From: Rhizophagus irregularis
Lineage: Eukaryota; Glomeromycota; Glomeromycetes; Glomerales; Glomeraceae
DNA: 64,000 nucleotides
Reading direction: 5' to 3'
Assembly: GCF_026210795.1 (NCBI RefSeq)
Contig: NC_089439.1
Coordinates: 2,666,001-2,730,000 of the forward strand
Of this stretch, positions 23,670-33,753 are shown piece by piece; positions within the stretch are counted from its first letter, which is position 1, and each line of letters begins with the position of its first letter. Below the pieces are notes generated by a model. It was not told where the DNA came from and made no database searches. It saw only the letters and a program-made list of their open reading frames with translations. A program made the position numbers and the translations under genes.

Positions 23670-24995
23670 CTAAATATTACTATTTATTAAAGGAGAACAT
23701 CTAATTAAAATTGAAGATATAATTAATGATAATTCATTTAATTCTTCTCCATTTTCATCAATGTAATCTACTTGAAGATATTTAAGATTAAACCTTCCTC
23801 ATAATTTTTTTCATCATCAAATATATCGTTCTTATTTTTCTTATTATTAAAAAATACAATTCTATTACAAATACATTTATTAAACCTTAATTCTTGCAAA
23901 TTTTGTAAATGTTTCATGTAAAATAAAATAGTACTATACCATTATAATTTATCCGTGCATTATTAAGAATCAGAGTTTTTAATGAATTATGTTGAGATTC
24001 TTTTAAAGATTTTAAAATTTCATTTATACTACCCATTTCTGGAATATCGAATACTTCAAAATGAACTAAATTATGTTGAGATCTTATTAGAGAAGCAAGA
24101 TAATAAGATTCACATGATATTTCCACCTCTGTTGCTCCACAAAAAGTGTAGGGAGGATAATAATTAATTCTAATGATTAATTTTTGAATATTATAACAAA
24201 TTTGTGAAAGGGAAGAGAATATTTCATATTTCCTTTCTCTTATAGTGAGTACAAGTTCAGTTAAATTGGCAAAAAATTGAGTAATTTCAGGATTTTTTGA
24301 TTCCTTAATTAATAATTTAACTATCCAAGTAACTAAAATGGTTGAAATCATCATTGAAATCATCTCTATCATATTTATCTACTTTAATAAGAAATGAACA
24401 AGGATTTTTGTTATTAATCTTATAGAAAATAAATTTTGTATCAAATGAAAGTATTTTTAACTTTGGTGTGTTCATAATAAAGTATTTCATTATACTTTCA
24501 AATGTTAAAGGTGAATAATTGTCTTTGCTGAATTTTGAATTGGAATTATTCCATTGATTCCAATCTTTAATTGCACAATATAATTCATTCAAGTCCAATA
24601 CAAATAAAAATTCGAAATAATCAAAAGTAATTCTTTTGCTTTTCGTTTTAACAATTCCTTTTTCAACAAATGTTTTATCATGTTTAATTAATAGATAGGT
24701 CATCAATAAATTAATAGCTTGATGTTGACGTTTCTCATTTGAACAGTGACATTGTTTAGAATTAGTAAATCGTGAAAAAACTGAAGGGTTTATTTTATTG
24801 CAAGTGTATAAGAAATGAAATGGTTGTCTCCATAAGAAAACTACCGTTTCTTTACACCAATCTCGAGAAACTAATAAGCAAGAATGAAGAGATTTTTTAT
24901 CATTTTTAAAATGAAGAACAATCGAACGAATTAATTCTGATGGAAATGTTTTAGAATTTCCAATATTATTTTCGTTTTTTTTTTAACAGCAGCAT
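23670..24995 (-). pseudogene. F-box gene with several frameshifts
   Basis: A full-length paralogue of the 26149 gene that cannot make the full protein. The ATG at 24995 is out of frame because the following A run has 10 bases where the sister frame needs 9 or 12. The body is open from about 24985 to 24317 (..FNDDFNHFSYLDS), then a small deletion shifts frame. The second half runs to about 23914, where a ~5-base insertion near TATAGTACTA ends it. Nine bases encoding Trp-Leu-Pro are missing from the WLPNLK motif at about 23790. Otherwise it is very similar to the 26149 and 29678 copies, so the inactivation looks recent. The poly-A lesion alone could be an assembly error; the internal indels are less easily explained that way. 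Confidence 0.85.
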
Positions 24996-25065
24996 TGTAA
25001 TGAAACGAAATCCGAATAATGACACAGATAAGGAAAATTTTAATGTATCACAACGCCTTAGGTAT
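24996..25065 (-). promoter_or_regulatory. Conserved F-box upstream module, copy 1
   Basis: Directly upstream of the broken gene's ATG. It contains AAACGAAATCCGAATAATGA and GTATCACAACGCCTTA (25045-25060), also found upstream of the 26149 and 29678 genes. Probably promoter and 5' leader; conservation may only reflect recent duplication. Confidence 0.5.
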
Positions 25066-25414
25066 CATTAGACCGGTCTAGGCCTTTCCTTTTTTGGTAT
25101 AAAGATACAGTATATGTAGATTAGAAAGCAAGCGTTATATATTCAATTATATTAACGTGCTACATAATTTCGTTGGCCACGTGACAGACGGACATTGCCA
25201 GAATTTAGGATGTGATGAATAAAACGTGACAAATAGAATTTCATCTACTTGAAAAAATCTACGATGTGACAAATAAAAACAGATCACGTGATCGAAGAAT
25301 TTTCTGGGTGCTGTTGGGTTATATGACATTGCATGGTTTTGAGTGTACTTGACAATAACAACTTCAGTATATCAGTATATCAAGAATTTCCACAATAGCA
25401 TATAATCTCGAAAT

Positions 25415-25525
25415 CACTATAAAAAATTTTTCAGAAAAATGATCACGTGTCTGAGTTTTTTCGGAATAAAAACTAGAAAAATGATCATTTATCAGAGTTT
25501 TTCCCAGATTTTTTTTATAGGGAAT
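25415..25525. repeat. MITE-like element with CTATAAAAAA ends
   Basis: The left end CACTATAAAAAATTTTTCAG and the right end CAGATTTTTTTTATAGGG are imperfect inverted repeats. The body has AGAAAAATGATCA twice and a CACGTG. It resembles the element at 35176 in its ends. Confidence 0.45.
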
Positions 25526-25554
25526 GCATCTTTATGTTCTCTGATCAAAAATAA

Positions 25555-26148
25555 TAGTAATTGGTGAAAATTTTCCGACTATTAATACAAAAAAATAAAC
25601 ACAACGGTATTTGCTTACTTTCTAATATTTTTATAGCTTTTACTGATTTAAAAAGTTGCCAAACCTGGAAACGCGGCGGCAAAATTATCACTTTTATACC
25701 TCATTCTAATCTGTGTAATTTATATATATATATATATATTGTCTCCTTATTTTTCTTAATAAAAAAAATTCATTAACTTTATCCGTTTTAAACTGGTTTC
25801 TTTCATTAATTATTTGATTACCTACAATATTAAACAAACGGATGTTCACTTGAAACTGATGCGTATTATAGGAAATGGTAGGGTAAAGTTTTAATATAAT
25901 GCTTTTGAATATATATCTTAGCCAATTCTTACAAATCTTAATATAGATAATGAGCTTTTATATAAAGTTTAATTTACTTTACAGAAATAAATCCATTAAA
26001 AATAATTTATTGCATAACATTTATTTAAAAAGATTTAGTATTTATGATATAAGTACATAAGTACTAATAAAAAAAAATAATTATAAAATATATATATAGT
26101 AAATAGTATGTATCAATACTAATATAATACATCATTGGTGTAAAATTG
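25555..26148. repeat. Array 3' flank, copy c
   Basis: Homologous to the other array flanks, beginning GGTGAAAATTTTCCGACTAT and containing AACGGATGTTCACTTGAAAC. It contains a (TA)n microsatellite at about 25722-25739. It is 3' of the 26149 gene. Confidence 0.7.
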
Positions 26149-27486
26149 TTAAACATTACTATTTATTAAAGGAGAACATCTAATTAAAATTGAAGATATA
26201 ATTAATGATAATTCATTTAATTTTTCTCCTTTTCCATCAATATAATCTACTTGAAGATATTTAAGATTAGGCAACCATAAACCTTCCTCATAATTATTTT
26301 CTTCATCAAATATATCATTCTTATTATTCTTATTATTAAAAAATACATTTCTATTACAAATACATTTATTAAACCTTAATTCTTGCAAATTTTGTAAATA
26401 TTTCATGTAAGATAAAATAGTACCATTATAATTTATCCGTGCATTATTAAGAATCAGAGTTTTTAATGAATTATGTTGAGATTCTTTTAAAGAGTTTAAG
26501 ATTTCATTTATACCCGTTTCTGGAATATCAAATAATTCAAAATGAACTAAATTATGTTGAGATCTTATTAGAGAAGCAAGATAGTAAGATTCACTTGATA
26601 CTTCTGCCCGTGCTGCATTTCCACAATAAAAGTAGATAGGATAATCAATTCTAATGATTAATTTTTGAATATTATAACAAATTAGTGAAAGGGAAGAGAA
26701 TATTTCATATTTCCTTTCTCTTATAGTGAGTATGAGTTCAGTTAAGTTGGCAAAAAATTGAGTAATTTCGGGATTTTTTGATTCCTTAATTAATAATTTA
26801 AGAATGTAATTATCCAAGTTACTAAAACGGTTGCAATCATCATTGACATCATCTCTATCATAATTATCTACGTTAATACTAAGAAATGAACAAGGATTTT
26901 TGTTATTAATCTTATAGAAAATAAATTTTGTATCAAATGAAAGTATTTTTAACTTTGGTGTGTTCATAATAAAGTATTTCATTATACTTTCAGATGTATT
27001 TTTTTTGATGGATTTTGAATTTGATTTATTCCATTGATTCCAATCTTTAATTGCACAATATAATTCATGCAAGTCCAATACAAATAAAAATTCGAAATAA
27101 TCAAAAGTAATTCTTTCGCTTTTCGCTTTAATAATTCCTTTTTCAACGAATGCTTTATCATGTTTAATTAATAGATAGGTCATCAATAAATTAGTAGCTT
27201 GATATTGACGTTTCTCATTTGAACAGTGACATTGTTTAGAATTTTTAAATCGTGAAAAAACTGAAGGGTTTATTTTATTGCAAGTGTATAAGAAATGAAA
27301 TGGTTGTTTCCATAATAAATCTACCGTTTCTTTACACCAATCTCGAGAAACTAATAAGCAAGAATGAAGAGATTTTTTATCATTTTTTAAATGAAGAACA
27401 ATCGAACGAATTAATTCTGGTGGAAGTGTTTTAGAATTTCCAACATTATTTTCGTTTTTTTTTTTGAAAAAATTTAACAGCAGCAT
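26149..27486 (-). CDS. F-box protein (array copy)
   Basis: Single exon, 445 residues, starting MLLLNFFKKKNENNVGNSK. The F-box is LPPELIRSIVLHLKNDKKS plus SLHSCLLVSRDWCKETVDLL. A Cys/His pair (QCHCSNEKRQYQ) follows at about residue 88 and is shared by most copies. Leu-rich segments and the C-terminal WLPNLKYLQVDYIDGKGEK complete it. It is most like the 29678 copy and the broken 23670 copy, including in the flanks. Expected role: SCF-type E3 ligase adaptor. Confidence 0.9.
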   Translation of the reverse strand: MLLLNFFKKKNENNVGNSKTLPPELIRSIVLHLKNDKKSLHSCLLVSRDWCKETVDLLWKQPFHFLYTCNKINPSVFSRFKNSKQCHCSNEKRQYQATNLLMTYLLIKHDKAFVEKGIIKAKSERITFDYFEFLFVLDLHELYCAIKDWNQWNKSNSKSIKKNTSESIMKYFIMNTPKLKILSFDTKFIFYKINNKNPCSFLSINVDNYDRDDVNDDCNRFSNLDNYILKLLIKESKNPEITQFFANLTELILTIRERKYEIFSSLSLICYNIQKLIIRIDYPIYFYCGNAARAEVSSESYYLASLIRSQHNLVHFELFDIPETGINEILNSLKESQHNSLKTLILNNARINYNGTILSYMKYLQNLQELRFNKCICNRNVFFNNKNNKNDIFDEENNYEEGLWLPNLKYLQVDYIDGKGEKLNELSLIISSILIRCSPLINSNV

Positions 27487-27580
27487 TATTACGGCTGATA
27501 ATGAAACGAAATCCGAATAATGACGGAATAAATTACAGATAAGGAAAATTTAGACGTATCACAACGCCTTAAACATCATG
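27487..27580 (-). promoter_or_regulatory. Conserved F-box upstream module, copy 2
   Basis: Upstream of the 26149 gene. Reading the plus strand: GATAATGAAACGAAATCCGA, ATAATGACGGAATAAA, AAGGAAAATT and GTATCACAACGCCTTAAACA. The same blocks in the same order lie upstream of other array copies. Confidence 0.5.
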
Positions 27581-27734
27581 TACAGATTAACTGTTTTCGG
27601 CCATTTATAGAGTTACACAAAACTCGTAGCTCCTAAATAATCACATGATGTCATGATCATCAATTATATTAACGAGTTACATAATTTTCGTTGGCCATAT
27701 ACGCGGCGAGTTATCTTAGCGAGTGGCTTGATCA

Positions 27735-28013
27735 TGTTGAAGTTTCTCATTTGAACAGTGACATTCCTTAAATTTGTAAATCGTGAAAAAACTGAAGAAT
27801 TTGTTTTATTGTAAATTTATAAGAAATGAAATGTCTGTCTCGCTCCATAATAAATCTACCGTTTCTTTACGCCAATCTCGAGAAACTAATAAGCAAGGAT
27901 TTTTTATCATTTTTTAAATGATGAACAATCGGACGAATTAATTCTGATGGAAGTGTTTTAGAATATCCAACATCATTTTCGTTTTTTTTTAAAAAAAAAT
28001 TTAAAAGCAACAT
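27735..28013 (-). pseudogene. F-box gene 5' fragment
   Basis: It starts at an ATG at 28013 aligned with the array start and covers only the F-box domain (~90 codons), ending at about 27735 in the GAACAGTGACATT (CHCS) region. Relative to intact copies it has an extra CGCT near 27841 and an 8-base deletion near 27897 that removes part of the SLHSC codons. It sits immediately upstream of the 26149 gene. Confidence 0.8.
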
Positions 28014-28039
28014 TATTACGGCTGATAATGAAACGAAAT

Positions 28040-28176
28040 TCATGGTATCTAACTCTTTTTGCTTATCATTAATTTTCTTCGAGGTCTTGCTGTAAGACTA
28101 CCGAACCAATCTCTCTTGATTTTAATTTATCCACACATTCTCCCATGCTATCAATGCTTTCTGGTAAGGTGAAGTT
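28040..28176 (-). other. 137-base foreign insert in an F-box upstream module
   Basis: In sister copies GAAACGAAAT runs straight into CCGAATAATGACGG. Here 137 bases intervene before TCGAATAGTGACGG. The insert is less AT-rich and on the minus strand reads LPESIDSMGECVDKLKSREI, then GSVVLQQDLEEN and a stop. It looks like a captured piece of another gene. Source not recognised. Confidence 0.55.
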
Positions 28177-29084
28177 TCGAATAGTGACGGAATAACAGAT
28201 AAGGAAAATTTTGACGGATCGCATCTTGTACAGATTATATAGGATTAACTGTTTTTGGCTATTCTAGAATTATACAAAAAGGAGAAAAGTTATAATCTTA
28301 GCACCAATTATAAAGATAACGTATCGGTATTGAAAGCTTTATATATTAATTTTGAGTATAACAAATATTTTATTATATAAATTTTTTTGTTATATTTTTT
28401 ATGAACAAAATTAATTACATTTTATCTTCTTTATTCGTGATTTACTGATTATATATTTTAAAGATTTGATTGAAATTTGTATTCAATAACTACTTAATAG
28501 GGACGTTTTATTCATCAGAATTAAATATTTCAATTTCGATCAATATTAACTACTGAATCTAAAATAATTTTATCTTGATATAATTATCAAAATTTAATTA
28601 GCTTCTTCGTGTAATTAAAAACATTCTATTATTTTTCTGATACTAATAATATTTAAACTGAATTTTTTTTAAAGTATAGCCAAAGTTTTCGAAAAAAAAA
28701 AAAAATTTTTTTTATATCATAGCACTATTTTTTCTTTTAGAGATCAATAGCCAATTTATTGAAAATTTAAGTTAATAAACTGTGTAGGTCGCGAAAATTA
28801 CAAATGCTTATTGTATATATTCCCAGAATTCTATGATATTACTTATCTTCAAGTTAAAAAAAATTACAATAAATTCACAAACAACTTTTTATAATTAAAA
28901 ATCTCGAATGTCGACTATGCGATATAACGAATTTCAAGATAAAGCGATTTTTTAAGATTTTATCTCTATATACTGTATGAACATATAAAAATCGTTATAC
29001 CAAACTTATAAATTTTGATATAATAATTTTTTCTATTGAACTGGAAGGTTCGTTATATGGAGTTCTCTGACCGAAAATAATAGT

Positions 29085-29677
29085 AATGGGTGAAATTTTC
29101 TGACTATTAATACAAAAATATATATTAACACAGTGACCTTTTAATTTTTTTATAGCTTATGATTTAAAAAGTTGTCAATTCAATCTTAACCTGAAATCAT
29201 GACGCCAAAATTATCACTTTCAGTAATATACCAAAGTTTAGTCTTGTCTCCCTATTTTTCTTGATAATTTATTAACTTATCAGGTAGGGCTAAGATGGGT
29301 CTTTCATTAATAATTTGATTACCTACATAATTAAACAAACAGATGTTCAGATGTCTATTATCTGTTATGGTGAAAGAGTGTAGTAGATCCCACCTTTTTG
29401 TTAAGGTTTTATATTTTTGAATATACCTTAACTTGCTTAATTAGTTTATAATCAATTATATACAATTTTTAATTCTTATAAACTTAATATAGATAATATC
29501 TTTCACATAATTTACTTAAAGCAGAATTAGATCCACTGAAAATTATGAATGTTTATAATTTATTACATAAATTTATTTTTTATTTGTGATATAAATAATA
29601 AATAAAAAAAATAATTATAAAATATACATAATTACTATTATATAACATCATTGGTATATATGGTTTTAGTAAAATTG
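29085..29677. repeat. Array 3' flank, copy d
   Basis: Homologous to the other array flanks (GGGTGAAATTTTCTGACTAT, GATTTAAAAAGTTGTCAATT). It is 3' of the 29678 gene. Confidence 0.7.
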
Positions 29678-31012
29678 TTAAATATCATTATTTAATAAAG
29701 GAGAACATCTAATTAAAATTGAAGATAGAATAAATGATAATTCATTTAATTCTTCTCCTTTTTCATCAATATAATCTACTTGAAGATATTTAAGATTAGG
29801 TAACCATAAATCTTCCTCATAATTTTTTTCTTCATCAAATATATCATTCTTATCATACTTATTATTAAAAAATACATTTCTATTACAAATACATCTATTA
29901 AACCTTAATTCTTGCAAATTTTGTAAATATTTTATGTAAGATAAAATATTGCTGTTATAATTAATCCGCGCATTATTAAGAATCAGAGTTTTTAATGAAT
30001 TATGTTGAGATTCTTTTAAAGATTTTAAAATTTCATTTATACTACCCATTTCTGGAATATCAAATAATTCAAAATGAACTAAATTATGTTGAGATCTTAT
30101 TAGAGAAGCAAGATAATAAGATTCAAATAATATTTCTAACTCTGTTGCTTCACAAAAAGTGTAGATAGGATGATAATTAATTCTAATGATTAATTTTTGA
30201 ATATTATAACAAATTTGTGAAAGGGAAGAGAATATTTCATATTTCCTTTCTCTTACAGTGAGTACAAGTTCAGTTAAATTGGCAAAAAATTGAGTAATTT
30301 CAGGAATTGTTGATTCCTCAATTAATAAATTAAGGATGTAATTATCCCGGTAACTAAAATGATTATAAACATTAACTTCATCTTTATCATATTTATCTAC
30401 TTTAATAAGAGATAAACAAGGATTTTTGTTATTAATCTTATAGAAAATAAATTTTGGATCGAATGAAAGTATTTTTAACTTTGGTGTATTCGTAATAAAG
30501 TATTTCATTATACTTTCAAATGCATTTTTTTTGATGAATTTTGAATTGGATTTATTCCATTGATTCCAATCTTTAATTGTACAATATAATTCATGAAAGT
30601 CCAATACAAATAAAAATTCGAAATAATCAAAAGTAATTCTTTTGCTTTTCGCTTTAATAATTCCTTTTTCAACGAATTCCTTATTATGTTTAATTAATAG
30701 ATAGGTCATCAATAAATTATTGGCTTGATATTGACGCTTCTTATTTGAACAACAATATTTTTTAGAATTTTTAAACCGTGAAAAAACTGAAGAGTTTGTT
30801 TTATTGCAAGTGTATAAGAAATGAAATGGTTGTTTCCATAATAAATCTACCGTTTCTTTACACCAATCTCTAGAAACTAATAAGCAAGAATGAAGAGATT
30901 TTTTATCATTTTTTAAATGAAGAACAATCGGACGAATTAATTCTGGTGGAAGTGTTTTAGAATATCCAACATTATTTTCGTTGTTTTTTGTGAAAAAATT
31001 TAAAAGAAGCAT
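29678..31012 (-). CDS. F-box protein (array copy)
   Basis: Single exon, 444 residues, starting MLLLNFFTKNNENNVGYSK. The F-box is LPPELIRPIVLHLKNDKKS with SLHSCLLVSRDWCKETVDLL. The Cys pair is altered to KKYCCSNKKRQYQ. Leu-rich body; C-terminus LPNLKYLQVDYIDEKGEEL. Closest to the 26149 and 23670 copies. Upstream module and 3' flank are both conserved, so it is a complete duplication unit. Likely SCF adaptor. Confidence 0.9.
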   Translation of the reverse strand: MLLLNFFTKNNENNVGYSKTLPPELIRPIVLHLKNDKKSLHSCLLVSRDWCKETVDLLWKQPFHFLYTCNKTNSSVFSRFKNSKKYCCSNKKRQYQANNLLMTYLLIKHNKEFVEKGIIKAKSKRITFDYFEFLFVLDFHELYCTIKDWNQWNKSNSKFIKKNAFESIMKYFITNTPKLKILSFDPKFIFYKINNKNPCLSLIKVDKYDKDEVNVYNHFSYRDNYILNLLIEESTIPEITQFFANLTELVLTVRERKYEIFSSLSQICYNIQKLIIRINYHPIYTFCEATELEILFESYYLASLIRSQHNLVHFELFDIPEMGSINEILKSLKESQHNSLKTLILNNARINYNSNILSYIKYLQNLQELRFNRCICNRNVFFNNKYDKNDIFDEEKNYEEDLWLPNLKYLQVDYIDEKGEELNELSFILSSILIRCSPLLNNDI

Positions 31013-31095
31013 TTTTACGAAACAAATCCCAAAACAATGACAGAATAAATAACAGATAAGGAAAATATTAACGTATCACAACGCCTTAAACATCT
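31013..31095 (-). promoter_or_regulatory. Conserved F-box upstream module, copy 3
   Basis: The blocks CAATGACAGAATAAATAA, AGATAAGGAAAATATTAA and GTATCACAACGCCTTAAACA (about 31073-31092) lie between the ATG and -85, in the same order as at 27487. Confidence 0.5.
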
Positions 31096-31789
31096 TGTGA
31101 TTCAGCCATTCTAGAATCTAGATGATTGCAAATTGCCGATCTCACGTGATATAAGAAATTACGCGGACGAAAAAAAAGAAAACATTTAGTTTTATGCAGT
31201 TATTTATTTAAACGATGAAAATTTATATTTTAAGGGTTTAACTTTTTTATTTTAAGGCAATAAACTTACCATAAAAAATATTTCCATTATTTTACTAAAA
31301 AAAATCTCTTATAAAGCCTCTTCATTTATTTTTCGCAATTAACTGGATCAACTGGACGATGAGACAACTGATCTGACGTTCAAGACGCTAAAGTATCAGA
31401 AAAACTAATTTTTGCGACGTATTAATTAGTGAAATATGCTGTCGTACATATGACAATTATGACATAACGATTTTATATGGTATTTATATAGGATATGCAA
31501 AATGATGTTTAAAACTGATGAAAGGTTTAGGAATTTATATATTACTACATATATATAGTAATATAGGGTCCGCAAAATCGACAGTGTAACATTAACGATT
31601 TATATCCATTGCTGATTAGCGAAAGCACAGTTACGGGTAGTACAATTATAAAAGACAACGTATCAGTATCATTTCTTTACATATCTGACTGATATTGTAT
31701 ATAAAAAGATTTGAAGCTTTAAATATCAATTTTGAGTTTAACGAATATTTTATTATATCATATAATAATTATTTTTTTTGCAAATATTG

Positions 31790-31960
31790 AAATTTTATCC
31801 GTTATTTCTGTAAAAACTCCGTAAAAATGAGCCTTTCGGAAAATGTAAATAATTCGATAAATTCCATAATATAAGGCTATTAATTCCGGAAATATGGGCC
31901 TTTTACGGAAAAAAGATGGAATATAAAAAATGGATCGACTTTTTTTACAGGGTTGTCCTG
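31790..31960. repeat. MITE-like element, related to 35176
   Basis: It shares CCGTAAAAATGA, AAATGTAAATAATTCGATAA and AGATGGAATATAAAAAA with the element at 35176. The surrounding sequence aligns with 28340-28420, where the element is absent. The ends are degenerate. Confidence 0.6.
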
Positions 31961-32329
31961 TTCATATGAAAAAGAAGTTTCTTTTTAAATGAACAAAAAT
32001 AAAAGTACATTATCTTTCTTATTCATGATTTGATGATTATATATTTTGAAAGGTTTGATTAAAATTTTTATTCAATAACTACTTAGTAGTGACATTTTAT
32101 TTATCAGAATTAAACATTTGATAAGAACGTCAATTTTGACCCCTATTAACTACTGAATCCATCAAAATTTAATTACAGTAACTTCTTCGTGTAATTAATA
32201 ATATTTGAACTGAATTTTTTAAAGTATGACCAAGTTTTAGAAAAATAAAAAAATTTTTTTTTTATAACATTATTTTTAAGAAATCAATAACAAAATTTAT
32301 TGATTGAATAACATAATTTAAGGGGTATG

Positions 32330-33095
32330 ATATGTCAAGTCACGTGATAATATGAAGATCATGGCAAAAATCGTCAAATCTAGACTCGTTACAAGTAAAA
32401 AAATTTTTTGACCCACGAAACTTGAACAAAACTTTGCTCTTTGGTTTTTAGAGTTAAGGTCTATCAAATAGTATAGTTTTTGTCACAGTTTATTCATAAA
32501 ATTAAACCAAAAAGCAAGTTAAAAGTTGTGAGAAACTGCGAATCCTCTAAGGTAAGTTGCGAATCCGCTAAATACCCTATCTTTAAATTAATTAAAACTT
32601 TCTGATACTTCGCAAATAGATAGTGCATTTATAGTAGTAAATTTATCAAAAATTTTATTGAGAATTCAATAATTAAATAAAACTTATTATTAATATCATT
32701 TAATTTTTTTTAGTGTTCATATATTCTTTGTATTACTATTTAGATATAAAATATCAAATATTTTGTGAAGTAATGATTAGAATCTTGTGATTTCATAATG
32801 AAATTAAAGGACAAAAGTAAGAGATTCTGCAAGTAAAAGTTATGTATGTTAGAAATTTATGAAGATATTAAGTTTTCAATATTTGAATAAAATTATTTAT
32901 TTTCTTTAAATTTATTTACATATATTATTTAGAAATATTAATAAGTGATTAAAAAATTATTGGAGTGGTTATCTATATTCTTTTTGAATATAAATTTAAT
33001 AAATTTTATTAGGTAGTTAATGAAATATTAATTTTTTTTGCAATTAACTGAGTTCTTTCGGCATCACGTGATATTAATAAATGATCGACATAGAT
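32330..33095. other. ~0.76 kb insertion relative to the paralogous spacer
   Basis: The flanks (ending ..TTTATTGATTGAATAACA, resuming at ATAAACTAGTAGGTCGTTAA) align with contiguous sequence around 28760-28790. The intervening segment is very AT-rich, has no frame, contains GCGAATCC twice (near 32540 and 32567), and has a CACGTGATA near each end. Confidence 0.45.
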
Positions 33096-33289
33096 TTCGC
33101 CAATATCAATAAACTAGTAGGTCGTTAAAATTATAAATATTTAAGAATTCCATGGTATTATCTACCTTTAAAATAAAAAAAATTTACAATAAATTTAGTA
33201 ATAACTTTTAAAAAATAACAATTTCAGAATATCAAAAATACCAAAGAAATTTACAAAATTATATTATTAATATAGTGATATTTGGTCTC

Positions 33290-33753
33290 TTTTTACTAAT
33301 ATTTTTTTTTTAAATTTTTTATATCTTTTATTGATTTAAAAAGTTGCCGATTCAGTCCTCAACCTGAGCGCCTTGTATACTTTTAGTTTTAGTCTGTGTA
33401 CCTTGATTATCCTATCATAGTAAAAAGTTTAAGCAGGTTGGTTTCTTTTATTAATTATTTGATACCTACTTCATTAAACGAACAGATGTTCACTTGAAAC
33501 TGATGTCTATTATAGGAGATGGGTACCACCTTTTGGTTAAAGTTTTAATATTATACTTTTGAATATATACCTTAAAATCCTTTAATAAGTTTATAATCAA
33601 TAATGTAAAATCTTATAAATCATAGCCTATGAATTTTAATTTATTGCATAAAATTTATTTTAAAAATATTATAAAAATATATGTATACAGTAGTAAATAT
33701 GTACCAATATTAATAATAGTAAACACCATTGGTACTATGGTTTAGTAAAATTG
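33290..33753. repeat. Array 3' flank, copy e
   Basis: The most diverged flank copy: TTTATTGATTTAAAAAGTTG, then ACGAACAGATGTTCACTTGA. It is 3' of the 33754 gene. Confidence 0.6.
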
